This document shows, piece after piece, positions 43,962-53,649 of a DNA stretch of 64,000 bases. Position 1 is the first letter of the stretch, and the number at the start of each line of letters is the position of its first letter. Below the pieces are notes generated by a model that saw nothing but the letters and a program-made list of their open reading frames with translations, did no database searches and was not told the origin of the DNA. The stretch lies in assembly GCF_005938625.1 (NCBI RefSeq), contig NZ_VCNJ01000022.1, positions 1 to 64,000 of the forward strand, written 5' to 3'. The translations under genes and the position numbers were made by a program. This DNA comes from Pseudomonas fluorescens. Its GTDB lineage: Bacteria > Pseudomonadota > Gammaproteobacteria > Pseudomonadales > Pseudomonadaceae.

Positions 43962-44813
43962 TTAGAGCAGACTTTGCAGCTTGCGGTGCAACATCGAAAC
44001 GTTGCTGCCTTTTGCTACAAACCCTGTAAGGGTCTCTGTCAGAAGGGCCGAGACTTTATCAGCTTCAGCTTTGCTTGGGAAGCCCCCAAACACACAACTT
44101 CCAGTTCCGGTGAGTTTTGCTTCGGTAAATTTACCTAACAAATCCAATGCGTTACGTACTTCTGGATAACGCCTTGCAACCACCGGCAAGCAGTCATTTC
44201 GACTGTTTCCCTCGGGAACGGGGCGCACTTTAATGGGCGGCGTGTTACGTGTCAACAAAGGATCGGAAAAAATTTCTGCCGTACTAACAGAGACTTGCGG
44301 CACGAGCACCAGATACCACGGTTCTTCGGGATTCACCGGGGTGAGTTTCTCGCCCACGCCTTCGGCAAACGCCGCGTGACCACGGACGAAAACCGGTACG
44401 TCGGCGCCCAGCAACAAACCCAGTGCGGCCAGGCGATCTTCGTCCCAACCCAGCTGCCACAAATGATTCAGACCGAGCAAAGTCGTCGCCGCATTCGAGC
44501 TGCCGCCACCAATACCGCCGCCCATGGGCAGGACTTTATCAATCCAGATGTCGATGCCGAGCGAACAGCCGGACTGTTGCTGAAGCATTTTCGCCGCGCG
44601 CACGATCAGGTTGCTGTCATGCGGCACGCCGGCGAATTCGGCGTGCAGTTGAATCACGCCGTCATCACGCACGGCAAAAGTGATTTCATCGCCGTAGTCG
44701 ACAAACTGAAACAGCGTCTGCAACTCGTGATAACCGTCTTCACGGCGCCCGAGAATGTGCAGCATCAAGTTGAGTTTGGCCGGCGAGGGCAGGGTCAGAC
44801 GTGCAGCGGTCAT
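43962..44813 (-). CDS. ispE: 4-diphosphocytidyl-2-C-methyl-D-erythritol kinase
   Basis: A 283-residue GHMP kinase of the MEP isoprenoid pathway. It phosphorylates CDP-methylerythritol. The GHMP start [20 protein letters not shown] and the ATP loop [20 protein letters not shown] are visible. It follows lolB by 3 nt, so lolB and ispE are co-transcribed with the tRNA and prs. Length matches the E. coli enzyme (283). Confidence 0.97.
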   Translation of the reverse strand: MTAARLTLPSPAKLNLMLHILGRREDGYHELQTLFQFVDYGDEITFAVRDDGVIQLHAEFAGVPHDSNLIVRAAKMLQQQSGCSLGIDIWIDKVLPMGGGIGGGSSNAATTLLGLNHLWQLGWDEDRLAALGLLLGADVPVFVRGHAAFAEGVGEKLTPVNPEEPWYLVLVPQVSVSTAEIFSDPLLTRNTPPIKVRPVPEGNSRNDCLPVVARRYPEVRNALDLLGKFTEAKLTGTGSCVFGGFPSKAEADKVSALLTETLTGFVAKGSNVSMLHRKLQSLL

Positions 44814-44816
44814 CGG

Positions 44817-45434
44817 TTATTGCCCCAACTTGCGCGGTTGCCAGGTCTTGATTACCAGCGTCACGTCAAGGTCAGTGCCGTGCAGCTTGATGCGCTCGGG
44901 CAACCAGTAGCCGTTCTGTTCGGTGTAAGCGGTGTATTCGACTTTCCAGCCATCCTGTTCCAGGTTGGCCAGACGGCTGTCGGCGTCCAGATTCAGGCGA
45001 CTTTTGCTATCAGGCGCTGGTAGGCCACGGACCCACCAGGCCAGATTCGACACCGGCAGTTTCCAGCCGAGCTGTTCTTCGAGCAGGGCTTCCGGGGACT
45101 GCGATTCGTAGCGCCCCTGATTGGCGACTTCCAGCGACACTTTGCCCGGACGCCCGGTCAGTCGCGCGGCACCACGACCCAGCGGGCCAGACAGGCGAAT
45201 GTCGTAATAGTCCTGACGCTGCAGCCAGAACAGCGTGCCGCTACCAGAATCCTTTGGTGCACGGATGCCGATCTTGCCGTCGATCTGCCAGCCATCGAGG
45301 CCGCTCAGCTGTTGTTTGTTCGCGGCCCATTGAGCCGGGCTGCCGTGGCCCTCGACCGATTCGCGAGTGCCAAAACCCGAGCAACCGGCGAGCAGGGCGA
45401 TGAAACTGAAAACAATAACGTGGCGCAAAAACAT
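44817..45434 (-). CDS. lolB: Outer-membrane lipoprotein receptor LolB
   Basis: A 205-residue lipoprotein that receives lipoproteins from LolA and inserts them in the outer membrane. The signal peptide has lipobox LAGC ([20 protein letters not shown]). [20 protein letters not shown] and LPEPDSKSR-like segments fit LolB. It lies between the TPR gene (3 nt upstream) and ispE. Confidence 0.94.
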   Translation of the reverse strand: MFLRHVIVFSFIALLAGCSGFGTRESVEGHGSPAQWAANKQQLSGLDGWQIDGKIGIRAPKDSGSGTLFWLQRQDYYDIRLSGPLGRGAARLTGRPGKVSLEVANQGRYESQSPEALLEEQLGWKLPVSNLAWWVRGLPAPDSKSRLNLDADSRLANLEQDGWKVEYTAYTEQNGYWLPERIKLHGTDLDVTLVIKTWQPRKLGQ

Positions 45435-45437
45435 GAG

Positions 45438-47162
45438 TTAAAGAGTCTCGGATCCGGTCAGGCGCTTGATGGTGCTGCGCAGAATGGTGCTGTCGGGCTG
45501 ATCCTTGAGGAATTTGCCCCAGATTTGTTTGGCTTCACGCTGGTTGCCCTTGGTCCACAACACTTCGCCCAGGTGCGCGGCGACTTCGTGATCCGGGAAA
45601 CGCTCCAGCGCCTGACGCAGATATTTCTCTGCGTCATCCAGATTGCCCAGGCGGTAATTCACCCAGCCGAGGCTGTCGAGTACGGCCGGGTCTTCCGGGT
45701 TGATCTGGTGTGCCTGCTCGATCAGCGCTTTGGCTTCAGCGTAGCGCGTGGTGCGATCGGACAGGGTATAGCCCAAAGCGTTGAGCGCCATGGCGTTGTC
45801 CGGATCACGCTTGATGATCAGGCGCAGGTCTTTTTCCATCTGCGCCAGGTCATTGCGTTTTTCCGCGAGCATGGCCCGGGTATAGAGCAGATTCAGATCG
45901 TCCGGGTATTGCAGCAAGGCTTGCTGCAAGACTTTCCAGGCCTTGTCGTCCTGTTTATTGGCCGACAGGGTTTCCGATTCGATCAGGTATAGCTGAATCG
46001 CGTAGTCCGGTTGCTCGTCGCGTTGGGCGGCGAGTTTGCTCTGCGCTTCAGCGGTTTTACCGTTGTTCATCAGAATATCGGCCTGACGCAATTGCGCTGG
46101 CAGATAGTCGTTGCCCGGGCCGACCTGGGCGTACTCAATGAGCGCGCCTTGCGGGTCGTTGCGTTCTTCAGCGATGCGACCGAGGTTCAGGTGCGCCGAA
46201 TCGACGTGGCTTTCGCGGGCGATCAAGTCTTCCAGATAACCCTTGGCCTCGTCCCAGGCTTTGGCTTCCAGGCAGACCAATGCCAGCGAGTAACGCAGCT
46301 CGTCGTCTTCAGGGTATTGCTGCACAAGGCTGGAGAACTCGGCTTTGGCGTCGTCCATGCGGTCCTGTTCGACCAGCATGCGCGCGTAAGTCAGGCGCAG
46401 GCGTTTGTCGTCCGGGTACTTCTTGATGCTTTTTTGCAGCAGTGGCAGTGCTTCGTCGCCACGGTTCAGCAATTGCAGCAGACGTGCGCGCAGCAGAATC
46501 GGCGCGATCTCGCCTTCTTCCGGCGGATGGTCTTCGAGCAATGCCAGTGCGGCTTTGTTGTCGCCGTCCTGTTGCAACAGCAGGGCTTTGCCGAAAATCA
46601 GCTGGCTGTTGTTCGGATGACGCTGCAACAAACGGTCAAAACTTTTCATCAGACCGTTGCGGGTTTCCTGATCGGTATCCGCTGCCGACAACGCGAGGAA
46701 GTCGAAATGGGTATCGCCCTTGCCTTGCAGGACCTTCTCCATATAGACCATCGAGTCGTCGTAACGCCCGGCGCGCGCCAGTTGCACGGCGGCGGCGCGT
46801 TGTGCTTCGAGGTCGTCCGGGGCGTTTTTCGCCCAGATCAGCGCGGTATCGAGGGCCGGTTGATCGGCGCCCAGATATTCGGCGATACGGAATGCGCGCT
46901 CGGAGACGCCCGGATCCTGCGTATTGATGGCCTGGGTCACGTAGTTATCCAGGGCAATGTCGAAACGATTGCGCTGGCCGGCGAGTTCGGCGCTCAACAG
47001 GCTGAAAACGGTTTCCTCGCTGAACGAGCTGTAAACCTTGGGCTTTTCAGGCGCGGGCGTGGTGTCTTCAACCGACGGCGTACCGTCCGGCGAAACGGGA
47101 GCCAAGGCCTGGCAGCCGCTGAGGAAGACAAAAGCGAGGAGCAACGCGGAAGATCTATTCAT
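45438..47162 (-). CDS. TPR-repeat lipoprotein
   Basis: A 574-residue exported protein with lipobox LSGC (MNRSSALLLAFVFLSGCQAL) and many tetratricopeptide repeats spread over most of the chain (for example NALGYTLSDRTTRYAEAKAL and LDSLGWVNYRLGNLDDAEKY near the C-terminus). TPR arrays mediate protein-protein contacts. It lies between lolB and the divergent hemA, a conserved place in Pseudomonas (the PA4667 position). Its partner is unknown; closeness to lolB suggests an envelope role. Confidence 0.9.
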   Translation of the reverse strand: MNRSSALLLAFVFLSGCQALAPVSPDGTPSVEDTTPAPEKPKVYSSFSEETVFSLLSAELAGQRNRFDIALDNYVTQAINTQDPGVSERAFRIAEYLGADQPALDTALIWAKNAPDDLEAQRAAAVQLARAGRYDDSMVYMEKVLQGKGDTHFDFLALSAADTDQETRNGLMKSFDRLLQRHPNNSQLIFGKALLLQQDGDNKAALALLEDHPPEEGEIAPILLRARLLQLLNRGDEALPLLQKSIKKYPDDKRLRLTYARMLVEQDRMDDAKAEFSSLVQQYPEDDELRYSLALVCLEAKAWDEAKGYLEDLIARESHVDSAHLNLGRIAEERNDPQGALIEYAQVGPGNDYLPAQLRQADILMNNGKTAEAQSKLAAQRDEQPDYAIQLYLIESETLSANKQDDKAWKVLQQALLQYPDDLNLLYTRAMLAEKRNDLAQMEKDLRLIIKRDPDNAMALNALGYTLSDRTTRYAEAKALIEQAHQINPEDPAVLDSLGWVNYRLGNLDDAEKYLRQALERFPDHEVAAHLGEVLWTKGNQREAKQIWGKFLKDQPDSTILRSTIKRLTGSETL

Positions 47163-47344
47163 ATAGGAAGAGGACGACTAACCTGCGGTCGGATCATCAT
47201 GACACAAGCCTTCGGCCAAACATAACCGAGACTCAATTGTGCCCATTATAGGGGCTGACGATTGGGACAATAGTCAGCGGTAGTTGTTCTGAATCTTTCG
47301 AAGGTGGACAATTGCCGGCTTCACGTCACCATCAGCGACCTTGA

Positions 47345-48631
47345 ATGGCCTTCCTTGCACTCGGTATCAACCACAAGACTGCTTCAGTAGACGTCCGCGA
47401 GCGCGTGGCTTTTACTCCTGAACAGCTGGTGGAGGCCTTGCAGCAGCTCTGCCGACTTACCGACAGCCGCGAAGCCGCGATCCTCTCCACCTGCAATCGC
47501 AGTGAGCTTTATATAGAACAGGATCAGCTTTCTGCCGATATCGTGCTGCGCTGGCTGGCCGACTATCACCATTTAAGCCTCGATGAGCTGCGCGCGAGTG
47601 CTTATGTGCATGAAGATGATGCGGCAGTTCGTCACATGATGCGCGTCGCCTCCGGGCTCGACTCGCTGGTGCTGGGCGAACCGCAAATTCTCGGCCAAAT
47701 GAAATCGGCCTACGCCGTGGCCCGCGAGGCCGGCACCATCGGTCCGCTGTTGGGGCGATTGTTTCAAGCGACATTCAATGCGGCCAAGCAGGTGCGCACC
47801 GACACTGCGATCGGTGAAAACCCGGTGTCCGTGGCGTTTGCCGCCGTCAGCCTGGCGAAACAGATTTTCAGTGACTTGCAGCGCAGTCAGGCGCTGTTGA
47901 TCGGTGCCGGCGAGACCATCACCCTGGTCGCCCGCCATTTGCACGAGCTGGGCGTCAAGCGCATCGTTGTTGCCAACCGCACGCTGGAGCGCGCCAGTTT
48001 GCTGGCCGAACAGTTCGGTGCTCACGCGGTGTTGCTGTCGGACATCCCGGCAGAGCTGGTACGCAGCGACATCGTCATCAGTTCGACCGCCAGTCAGTTG
48101 CCGATTCTCGGCAAGGGCGCGGTGGAAAGCGCTTTGAAGCTGCGCAAGCACAAACCGATCTTCATGGTCGACATCGCCGTTCCCCGGGATATCGAGCCGG
48201 AAGTCGGCGAGTTGGACGACGTTTACCTCTACAGCGTCGACGATCTCCACGAAGTGGTCGCCGAAAATCTCAAGAGCCGTCAGGGCGCAGCGCAAGCCGC
48301 TGAAGAGATGGTCTCGGTCGGCGCCGACGATTTCATGGTGCGCCTGCGCGAGCTGGCGGCAGTCGATGTGCTCAAGGCCTATCGTCAACAGAGCGAACGC
48401 CTGCGCGACGAGGAGCTGCAAAAAGCCCTGCGCTTGCTGGCCAACGGCGGCAACGCTGAAGACGTGCTCGGGCAACTGGCCCGTGGCCTGACCAATAAAC
48501 TGTTGCACGCGCCTAGCGTGCAACTGAAAAAGCTTTCTGCCGAAGGCCGCCTCGATGCGCTGGCCATGGCCCAGGAACTCTTTGCCCTCGAGGGCTCACC
48601 GGATAGCTTTTCGGATAAAAAACCGCAATGA
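47345..48631 (+). CDS. hemA: Glutamyl-tRNA reductase
   Basis: A 428-residue enzyme that makes glutamate-1-semialdehyde from Glu-tRNA, the first step to tetrapyrroles. Catalytic Cys50 lies in [12 protein letters not shown]. The substrate segment [15 protein letters not shown] is near residue 115, and the NADPH-binding part [19 protein letters not shown] near 184. It starts an operon with prfA, prmC, moeB and murI; its stop overlaps prfA by 4 nt. Confidence 0.97.
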   Translation: MAFLALGINHKTASVDVRERVAFTPEQLVEALQQLCRLTDSREAAILSTCNRSELYIEQDQLSADIVLRWLADYHHLSLDELRASAYVHEDDAAVRHMMRVASGLDSLVLGEPQILGQMKSAYAVAREAGTIGPLLGRLFQATFNAAKQVRTDTAIGENPVSVAFAAVSLAKQIFSDLQRSQALLIGAGETITLVARHLHELGVKRIVVANRTLERASLLAEQFGAHAVLLSDIPAELVRSDIVISSTASQLPILGKGAVESALKLRKHKPIFMVDIAVPRDIEPEVGELDDVYLYSVDDLHEVVAENLKSRQGAAQAAEEMVSVGADDFMVRLRELAAVDVLKAYRQQSERLRDEELQKALRLLANGGNAEDVLGQLARGLTNKLLHAPSVQLKKLSAEGRLDALAMAQELFALEGSPDSFSDKKPQ

Positions 48632-49710
48632 AAGCTTCACTGCTCAATAAGCTGGACATCCTCCAGGACCGTTTCGAGGAACTGACCGCGCTGCTCGGCG
48701 ACGGCGAAGTCATTGCCGACCAGGCCAAATTCCGCGCTTATTCCAAGGAATACGCTGAACTCGAGCCGGTGGTTCAAGGCTATGAAAAGTTGCTCAGCGT
48801 ACAAAGCGATCTTGAAGGCGCGCAGGCGCTGCTCAAGGACAGCGACCCGGACATGCGCGAAATGGCCGTGGAAGAAGTCCGCGAAGCCAAGGAATTGCTG
48901 ATCACCCTGGAAGCCGATCTGCAACGCATGTTACTGCCCAAGGATCCCAACGACGGGCGCAACGTCTTCCTCGAAATTCGCGCCGGCACCGGTGGCGACG
49001 AGGCGGCGATCTTCTCCGGCGACCTGTTTCGCATGTACTCGCGTTACGCCGAGCGCCGTGGCTGGCGCGTGGAGATCCTTTCGGAGAACGAAGGCGAACA
49101 CGGCGGCTATAAAGAAGTCATCGCGCGCATTGAAGGCGACAACGTTTACGGCAAGCTGAAATTCGAATCCGGCGCGCACCGCGTACAGCGCGTACCCGCC
49201 ACCGAATCCCAGGGCCGTATCCACACCTCGGCCTGCACCGTAGCGGTGCTGCCCGAGCCGGACGAGCGCGAAGCCATCGAGATCAACCCGGCGGATTTGC
49301 GCGTCGACACGTTCCGTTCCTCCGGGGCCGGTGGTCAGCACGTTAACACCACCGATTCGGCGATCCGCATTACGCACATTCCAACCGGCACCGTCGTCGA
49401 GTGTCAGGAAGAACGTTCCCAGCACAAGAACCGTGCGCGGGCGATGGCTTGGCTGTCGGCGAAACTCAACGATCAGCAGACTGCAGCGGCGGCGAATGCG
49501 ATCGCCAGCGAGCGTAAATTGCTGGTTGGCTCGGGCGACCGTTCCGAGCGGATTCGCACCTACAACTTTGCCCAGGGCCGCGTGACCGACCATCGTGTCA
49601 ACCTGACCCTGTACTCGCTGGATGAAATCCTCGCCGGTGGCGTTGAAGCGGTGATCGAGCCGTTGCTGGCCGAATATCAGGCTGACCAACTTGCAGCGAT
49701 AGGTGAATAA
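48628..49710 (+). CDS. prfA: Peptide chain release factor 1
   Basis: A 360-residue class I release factor for UAA/UAG. The PAT codon-recognition tripeptide is in [10 protein letters not shown] and the catalytic GGQ in [15 protein letters not shown]. The length equals that of E. coli RF1. Overlaps hemA by 4 nt and abuts prmC, which methylates the GGQ glutamine. Confidence 0.98.
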   Translation: MKASLLNKLDILQDRFEELTALLGDGEVIADQAKFRAYSKEYAELEPVVQGYEKLLSVQSDLEGAQALLKDSDPDMREMAVEEVREAKELLITLEADLQRMLLPKDPNDGRNVFLEIRAGTGGDEAAIFSGDLFRMYSRYAERRGWRVEILSENEGEHGGYKEVIARIEGDNVYGKLKFESGAHRVQRVPATESQGRIHTSACTVAVLPEPDEREAIEINPADLRVDTFRSSGAGGQHVNTTDSAIRITHIPTGTVVECQEERSQHKNRARAMAWLSAKLNDQQTAAAANAIASERKLLVGSGDRSERIRTYNFAQGRVTDHRVNLTLYSLDEILAGGVEAVIEPLLAEYQADQLAAIGE

Positions 49711-50541
49711 ATGACCATCATCGCCAGCCTGTTGCGCGCCGCTGAATTGCCGGACTCGCCCACGGCGCGTCTTGACGCCGAGTTGCTCCTCGCCGCCGCG
49801 CTGGGAAAATCGCGCAGCTTTCTGCACACCTGGCCCGAGCGCATCGTGCCGAGTGAAGCAGCGCTGACCTTTGCCGAATACCTGCAACGCCGTCGTGGCG
49901 GCGAGCCGGTGGCCTACATTCTCGGGCAGCAGGGGTTCTGGAAACTCGATCTGGAAGTCGCACCGCACACGCTGATCCCGCGCCCGGACACTGAGTTGCT
50001 GGTGGAAGCGGCGCTGGAATTGCTGCCCGCGACCCCGGCCACAGTGCTCGACCTAGGCACCGGTAGCGGCGCGATCGCCTTGGCCTTGGCCAGCGAACGT
50101 CCGACGTGGAAAGTCACTGCGGTGGATCGCGTACTCGAAGCCGTAGCCTTGGCCGAACGCAATCGCCAGCGCCTGCATTTGAACAACGCCACGGTGTTGA
50201 GCAGCCACTGGTTCAGCGCCCTTGAAGGTCAGCGTTTCCAGTTGATCATCAGCAATCCGCCGTACATCGCTGCCGCCGATCCGCATCTGGTCGAAGGCGA
50301 TGTGCGTTTCGAGCCGGCCAGTGCACTGGTCGCCGGTGAAGACGGACTCGACGATTTGCGTCTGATCGTCGCCCAGTCGCCGGAGCATCTGCAGGCTGGT
50401 GGCTGGCTGATGCTCGAGCACGGCTATGATCAAGCCGAAGCCGTGCGTGATCTGCTGCTGACCCGCGGTTTTGAAGAAGTCCACAGCCGCACCGATCTGG
50501 GCGGCCATCAACGCATCAGTCTGGGGCGCCTGCCGTGCTGA
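49711..50541 (+). CDS. prmC: Release factor glutamine methyltransferase
   Basis: A 276-residue S-adenosylmethionine-dependent enzyme that methylates the Gln of the GGQ motif in release factors. SAM site VLDLGTGSGAIALALASERP near residue 112 and catalytic ISNPPYIAAADPHL near 180. It begins directly after the prfA stop, so it is co-translated with its substrate. Confidence 0.97.
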   Translation: MTIIASLLRAAELPDSPTARLDAELLLAAALGKSRSFLHTWPERIVPSEAALTFAEYLQRRRGGEPVAYILGQQGFWKLDLEVAPHTLIPRPDTELLVEAALELLPATPATVLDLGTGSGAIALALASERPTWKVTAVDRVLEAVALAERNRQRLHLNNATVLSSHWFSALEGQRFQLIISNPPYIAAADPHLVEGDVRFEPASALVAGEDGLDDLRLIVAQSPEHLQAGGWLMLEHGYDQAEAVRDLLLTRGFEEVHSRTDLGGHQRISLGRLPC

Positions 50542-51290
50542 ATGATCAGGAATTGCTGCGCTACAGCCGGCAGATTCTGCTGCAACACATCGACATCGAC
50601 GGGCAACTGAAGCTCAAGGCCAGTCGCGTGCTGATCGTTGGTCTCGGCGGTCTCGGTGCGCCGGTTGCGCTGTATCTGGCAGCGGCCGGTGTCGGCGAAT
50701 TGCATCTGGCGGATTTCGATACCGTCGACCTGACCAACCTGCAACGCCAGATCATTCATGACACCGACAGCGTCGGCATGAGCAAGGTCGACTCGGCGCT
50801 CAAGCGTCTGAGCGCGATCAATCCCGAGATTCAACTGATCGCCCATCGTCAGGCGCTGGACGAGGATTCTCTCGCGGCAGCCGTGGCGGCGGTGGATCTG
50901 GTGCTCGATTGCTCCGATAACTTTTCCACTCGCGAAGCGGTCAATGCTGCTTGTGTGGCGGCGTGCAAACCGTTGGTCAGCGGCGCGGCGATTCGGCTGG
51001 AAGGGCAGTTATCGGTGTTCGACCCGCGTCGTGCCGAGAGCCCGTGCTACCACTGTCTATACGGGCATGGCAGTGAAGCCGAACTGACCTGCAGCGAGGC
51101 CGGCGTGGTGGGTCCGCTGGTCGGTCTGGTCGGCAGCCTGCAAGCGCTCGAGGCCTTGAAAGTGCTGGTCGGTTTCGGCGAACCGCTGGTGGGTCGCTTG
51201 CTGTTGATCGATGCCTTGGGCTCGCGTTTCCGTGAGTTGCGGGTCAAGCGTGATCCGGGGTGCAGCGTCTGTGGCTCGCACCATGCGTGA
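50535..51290 (+). CDS. moeB: Molybdopterin-synthase adenylyltransferase MoeB (ThiF/HesA family)
   Basis: A 251-residue E1-like enzyme that adenylates the C-terminus of a sulfur carrier (MoaD, or possibly ThiS). The nucleotide loop [20 protein letters not shown] is near residue 37. Zinc-binding cysteines are in CYHCLYG and the C-terminal CSVCGSHH. The start is GTG 50535, overlapping the prmC stop by 7 nt; CTG follows, giving the family N-terminus (M)[13 protein letters not shown]. Confidence 0.92.
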   Translation: MLNDQELLRYSRQILLQHIDIDGQLKLKASRVLIVGLGGLGAPVALYLAAAGVGELHLADFDTVDLTNLQRQIIHDTDSVGMSKVDSALKRLSAINPEIQLIAHRQALDEDSLAAAVAAVDLVLDCSDNFSTREAVNAACVAACKPLVSGAAIRLEGQLSVFDPRRAESPCYHCLYGHGSEAELTCSEAGVVGPLVGLVGSLQALEALKVLVGFGEPLVGRLLLIDALGSRFRELRVKRDPGCSVCGSHHA

Positions 51291-52074
51291 AGCGCCGATC
51301 GGCGTGTTTGACTCCGGGGTCGGCGGCTTGTCGGTACTGGCGGAAATTCAGCGTTTGTTGCCCAATGAATCGCTGCTCTACGTTGCCGATTGCGGGCACA
51401 TTCCCTACGGTGAGAAAACCCCGGAATTTATCCGTCAGCGTTGCAGCGTGATGGCCGGGTTTTTCCGCGAGCAAGGCGCCAAGGCGCTGGTGCTGGCCTG
51501 CAATACGGCCACCGTCGCCGGCGTTGCCGACTTGCGTCGTGATTTTCCCGACTGGCCAATAGTCGGCATGGAGCCAGCGGTCAAACCTGCCGCCGCCGCG
51601 ACCCGCAGCGGTGTGGTCGGCGTGCTCGCCACCACCGGCACGTTGCAGAGCGCCAAGTTCGCTGCGTTGCTGGATCGCTTTGCCGCTGATGTACGCGTGA
51701 TCACCCAGCCATGCCCCGGCCTCGTCGAGCTGATCGAAAGCGGCGATCTGCACAGCGCCGAGTTGCGCCAGTTGCTGCAAGGGTATGTCGAGCCACTGCT
51801 GGCCAGCGGTTGCGACACGATCATTCTGGGCTGCACCCACTATCCCTTTCTCAAGCCGATGCTCAAGTCGATGATCCCAGCGGACATCAGTCTGATCGAT
51901 ACCGGTGCTGCTGTAGCGCGGCAACTTCAGCGGCTTTTGGCGGAGCGCGACTTACTCGCTGCCGGCCCGAACCAGCCGGTCAGATTCTGGACCAGCGCTG
52001 ATCCTGCCTACTTCAAAAACATCCTGCCGCTACTGGGCCAGAGTGCCGGCGAAGTGCAAAACTTCGACTTGTAA
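51283..52074 (+). CDS. murI: Glutamate racemase
   Basis: A 263-residue enzyme that makes D-glutamate for peptidoglycan. [17 protein letters not shown] opens the protein. The two catalytic cysteines are in LACNTATV near residue 72 and GCTHYPFL near 184. ATG 51283 overlaps the moeB stop by 8 nt; an in-frame GTG/ATG upstream (51211) lies inside moeB and is unlikely. Last gene of the hemA operon. Confidence 0.96.
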   Translation: MREAPIGVFDSGVGGLSVLAEIQRLLPNESLLYVADCGHIPYGEKTPEFIRQRCSVMAGFFREQGAKALVLACNTATVAGVADLRRDFPDWPIVGMEPAVKPAAAATRSGVVGVLATTGTLQSAKFAALLDRFAADVRVITQPCPGLVELIESGDLHSAELRQLLQGYVEPLLASGCDTIILGCTHYPFLKPMLKSMIPADISLIDTGAAVARQLQRLLAERDLLAAGPNQPVRFWTSADPAYFKNILPLLGQSAGEVQNFDL

Positions 52075-52185
52075 AAAAATTGTGAAATAACTAAATAATC
52101 AGCTGAACTTCTGAGCAGGCGCTAGCTTCTATAGCGAAGAGTTACCTAGAAAACAAACGATCGTTCCGGAAAAGGAAGTTTCAAC

Positions 52186-52704
52186 GTGAAGCGACTATTC
52201 TGCTTGGCCGCGATTGCGGCCGCACTGATGGGGCAAAGTTTTACTGCGCAAGCGGCAGGTGTTGAGTTTGCGGTGGGGGCCACCAGCGACTCGACCATGA
52301 CGTACCGCCTGGGCATGAATTTCGACTGGGACAAGAGCTGGCTGCAGAGCGACGTCGGTCGCCTGACCGGTTACTGGAGCGGTGCTTACACCTATTGGGA
52401 AGGTGACAAGACGTCGAGCAATAACAGCTTGTCGTTCTCGCCGGTGTTTGTTTATGAGTTTGCCGGTCAGTCGGTCAAACCGTATATCGAAGCGGGGATC
52501 GGTGTGGCGGCCTTCTCTAACACCAAGTACGAATCCAACAATCTCGGCGGCTCTTTCCAGTTTGAAGACCGCTTCGGTTTTGGTCTGCGTTTCAATGGCG
52601 GGCATGAAGTCGGGATTCGTGCGACGCACTATTCCAACGCAGGTCTTGCCAGTGACAACGACGGTGTAGAAAGTTACTCGCTGCATTACACGATGCCGCT
52701 GTAA
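52186..52704 (+). CDS. pagL: Lipid A 3-O-deacylase PagL
   Basis: A 172-residue outer-membrane beta-barrel enzyme that removes the 3-O-acyl chain from lipid A. A signal peptide (MKRLFCLAAIAAALMGQSFT, cleavage after AQA near residue 23) is followed by barrel strands. The catalytic pair is in ATHYSNAG (His148, Ser150), as in P. aeruginosa PagL (His126/Ser128 in mature numbering). It stands alone after murI, with a 111-bp gap that can hold a promoter, and ends at an inverted repeat. It may help the cell modify its surface under stress. Confidence 0.92.
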   Translation: MKRLFCLAAIAAALMGQSFTAQAAGVEFAVGATSDSTMTYRLGMNFDWDKSWLQSDVGRLTGYWSGAYTYWEGDKTSSNNSLSFSPVFVYEFAGQSVKPYIEAGIGVAAFSNTKYESNNLGGSFQFEDRFGFGLRFNGGHEVGIRATHYSNAGLASDNDGVESYSLHYTMPL

Positions 52705-52711
52705 GCACGAT

Positions 52712-52790
52712 CAAAAGATCGCAGCCTTCGGCAGCTCCTACAGGTGAAACACATTCCCATGTAGGAGCTGCCGAAGGCTGCGATCTTTTG
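52712..52790. repeat. Long perfect inverted repeat, family C
   Basis: Two perfectly complementary 31-nt arms (52712-52742 and 52760-52790; GTAGGAGCTGCCGAAGGCTG type) with a 17-nt loop. It lies between the convergent pagL and YkgJ-family genes and is related to the element at 23323. It could also terminate transcription in both directions. Confidence 0.92.
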
Positions 52791-52799
52791 TTTTTGAGA

Positions 52800-53105
52800 T
52801 CAGCGGTAAGCCGTGGTGATGCCTTTGCGTTCTTCAATGCACTCCGGTGCACCCATCTCGAACTCGCGGCAAATCAGCGGACGCTTTTCGTAAATCGTGC
52901 ACATCATCGTGTCGCGATCCAGCGCCGCACACCAACCGTCGTCCAGACGTAACATCACTTCACCGCCCCATTCATCAGTATCGATAAAGCGATCAGGCAC
53001 GCCAGTGTCGGTGATCAGCATCACTTCGAGCTGACAGCAGCAGGCTGCGCAGGTCGAGCAGGTGACGGCAGGCTCGGTGATTTGCTGGTGGGGAATGGTT
53101 TTCAT
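52800..53105 (-). CDS. YkgJ-family cysteine-cluster protein
   Basis: A 101-residue protein with the CxxCAxCC cluster typical of the YkgJ/Fe-S family (CSTCAACCCQLEV near residue 16) and further cysteines in WCAALDRDTMMCTIYEKRPL and APEC. It probably binds zinc or an iron-sulfur cluster. ATG 53105 (MKTIPHQQ) is used; the frame is open upstream but the extra part is not protein-like. It follows DUF2878 by 52 bp on the same strand. Function unknown. Confidence 0.85.
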   Translation of the reverse strand: MKTIPHQQITEPAVTCSTCAACCCQLEVMLITDTGVPDRFIDTDEWGGEVMLRLDDGWCAALDRDTMMCTIYEKRPLICREFEMGAPECIEERKGITTAYR

Positions 53106-53157
53106 GGCGGCAGTGTAAGGCAGTCGCTGCTGTGCGTGTGAAAGGTCTGACAGACGC

Positions 53158-53649
53158 TCAGTGCGCCAGCCGCCGCGCCATCGCATGCAGTAGCGGAAAC
53201 AGCAGCGCCCAGAGCAGGCCGATGCCGATCAGCGTCGGTAACTCGCCATAGGGAAATTGCACCCCGGCCAGTCGCCCGCCAGCGTAATACGACAACGCGC
53301 CGCCGACCGCCCCCAGCACACTCGCCAGCCACCATGGCCGGGCGCTCCAGGCCAGGCAATGACGCAACGTGGTCGCCAGCAGTGCCCAGAGCAGCATCAG
53401 CCACAGCGGAATCAGCGGCGACTGATCCTGAAACTCGAACACGCCGACACCGCGCAACAAACTGTCCACAGCGGTGCCGACAATTACCACGCTCAAAATC
53501 AAACGGCCTTCAGCCGCCCAACTGCTGATCCAGCGCAGATGAATCACCAGCACCGCCAACGCGATCAACAACCACAAACTGTTGCCGCCGAGCACGCAGG
53601 TCAGCCAGCCGAGCTGGAACAACACGGCATTGGCGACACGCTCAAGCAT
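53158..53649 (-). CDS. DUF2878 membrane protein
   Basis: A 163-residue protein with about five hydrophobic segments (for example LGGNSLWLLIALAVLVIHL and LPTLIGIGLLWALLFPLLHA), of the DUF2878 family that regularly accompanies Cfa-like methyltransferases and DUF1365 proteins. It overlaps the Cfa-like gene by 8 nt. It is the last gene of the overlapping operon. Possibly a membrane partner of the lipid-modifying enzymes; inference from context. Confidence 0.85.
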   Translation of the reverse strand: MLERVANAVLFQLGWLTCVLGGNSLWLLIALAVLVIHLRWISSWAAEGRLILSVVIVGTAVDSLLRGVGVFEFQDQSPLIPLWLMLLWALLATTLRHCLAWSARPWWLASVLGAVGGALSYYAGGRLAGVQFPYGELPTLIGIGLLWALLFPLLHAMARRLAH

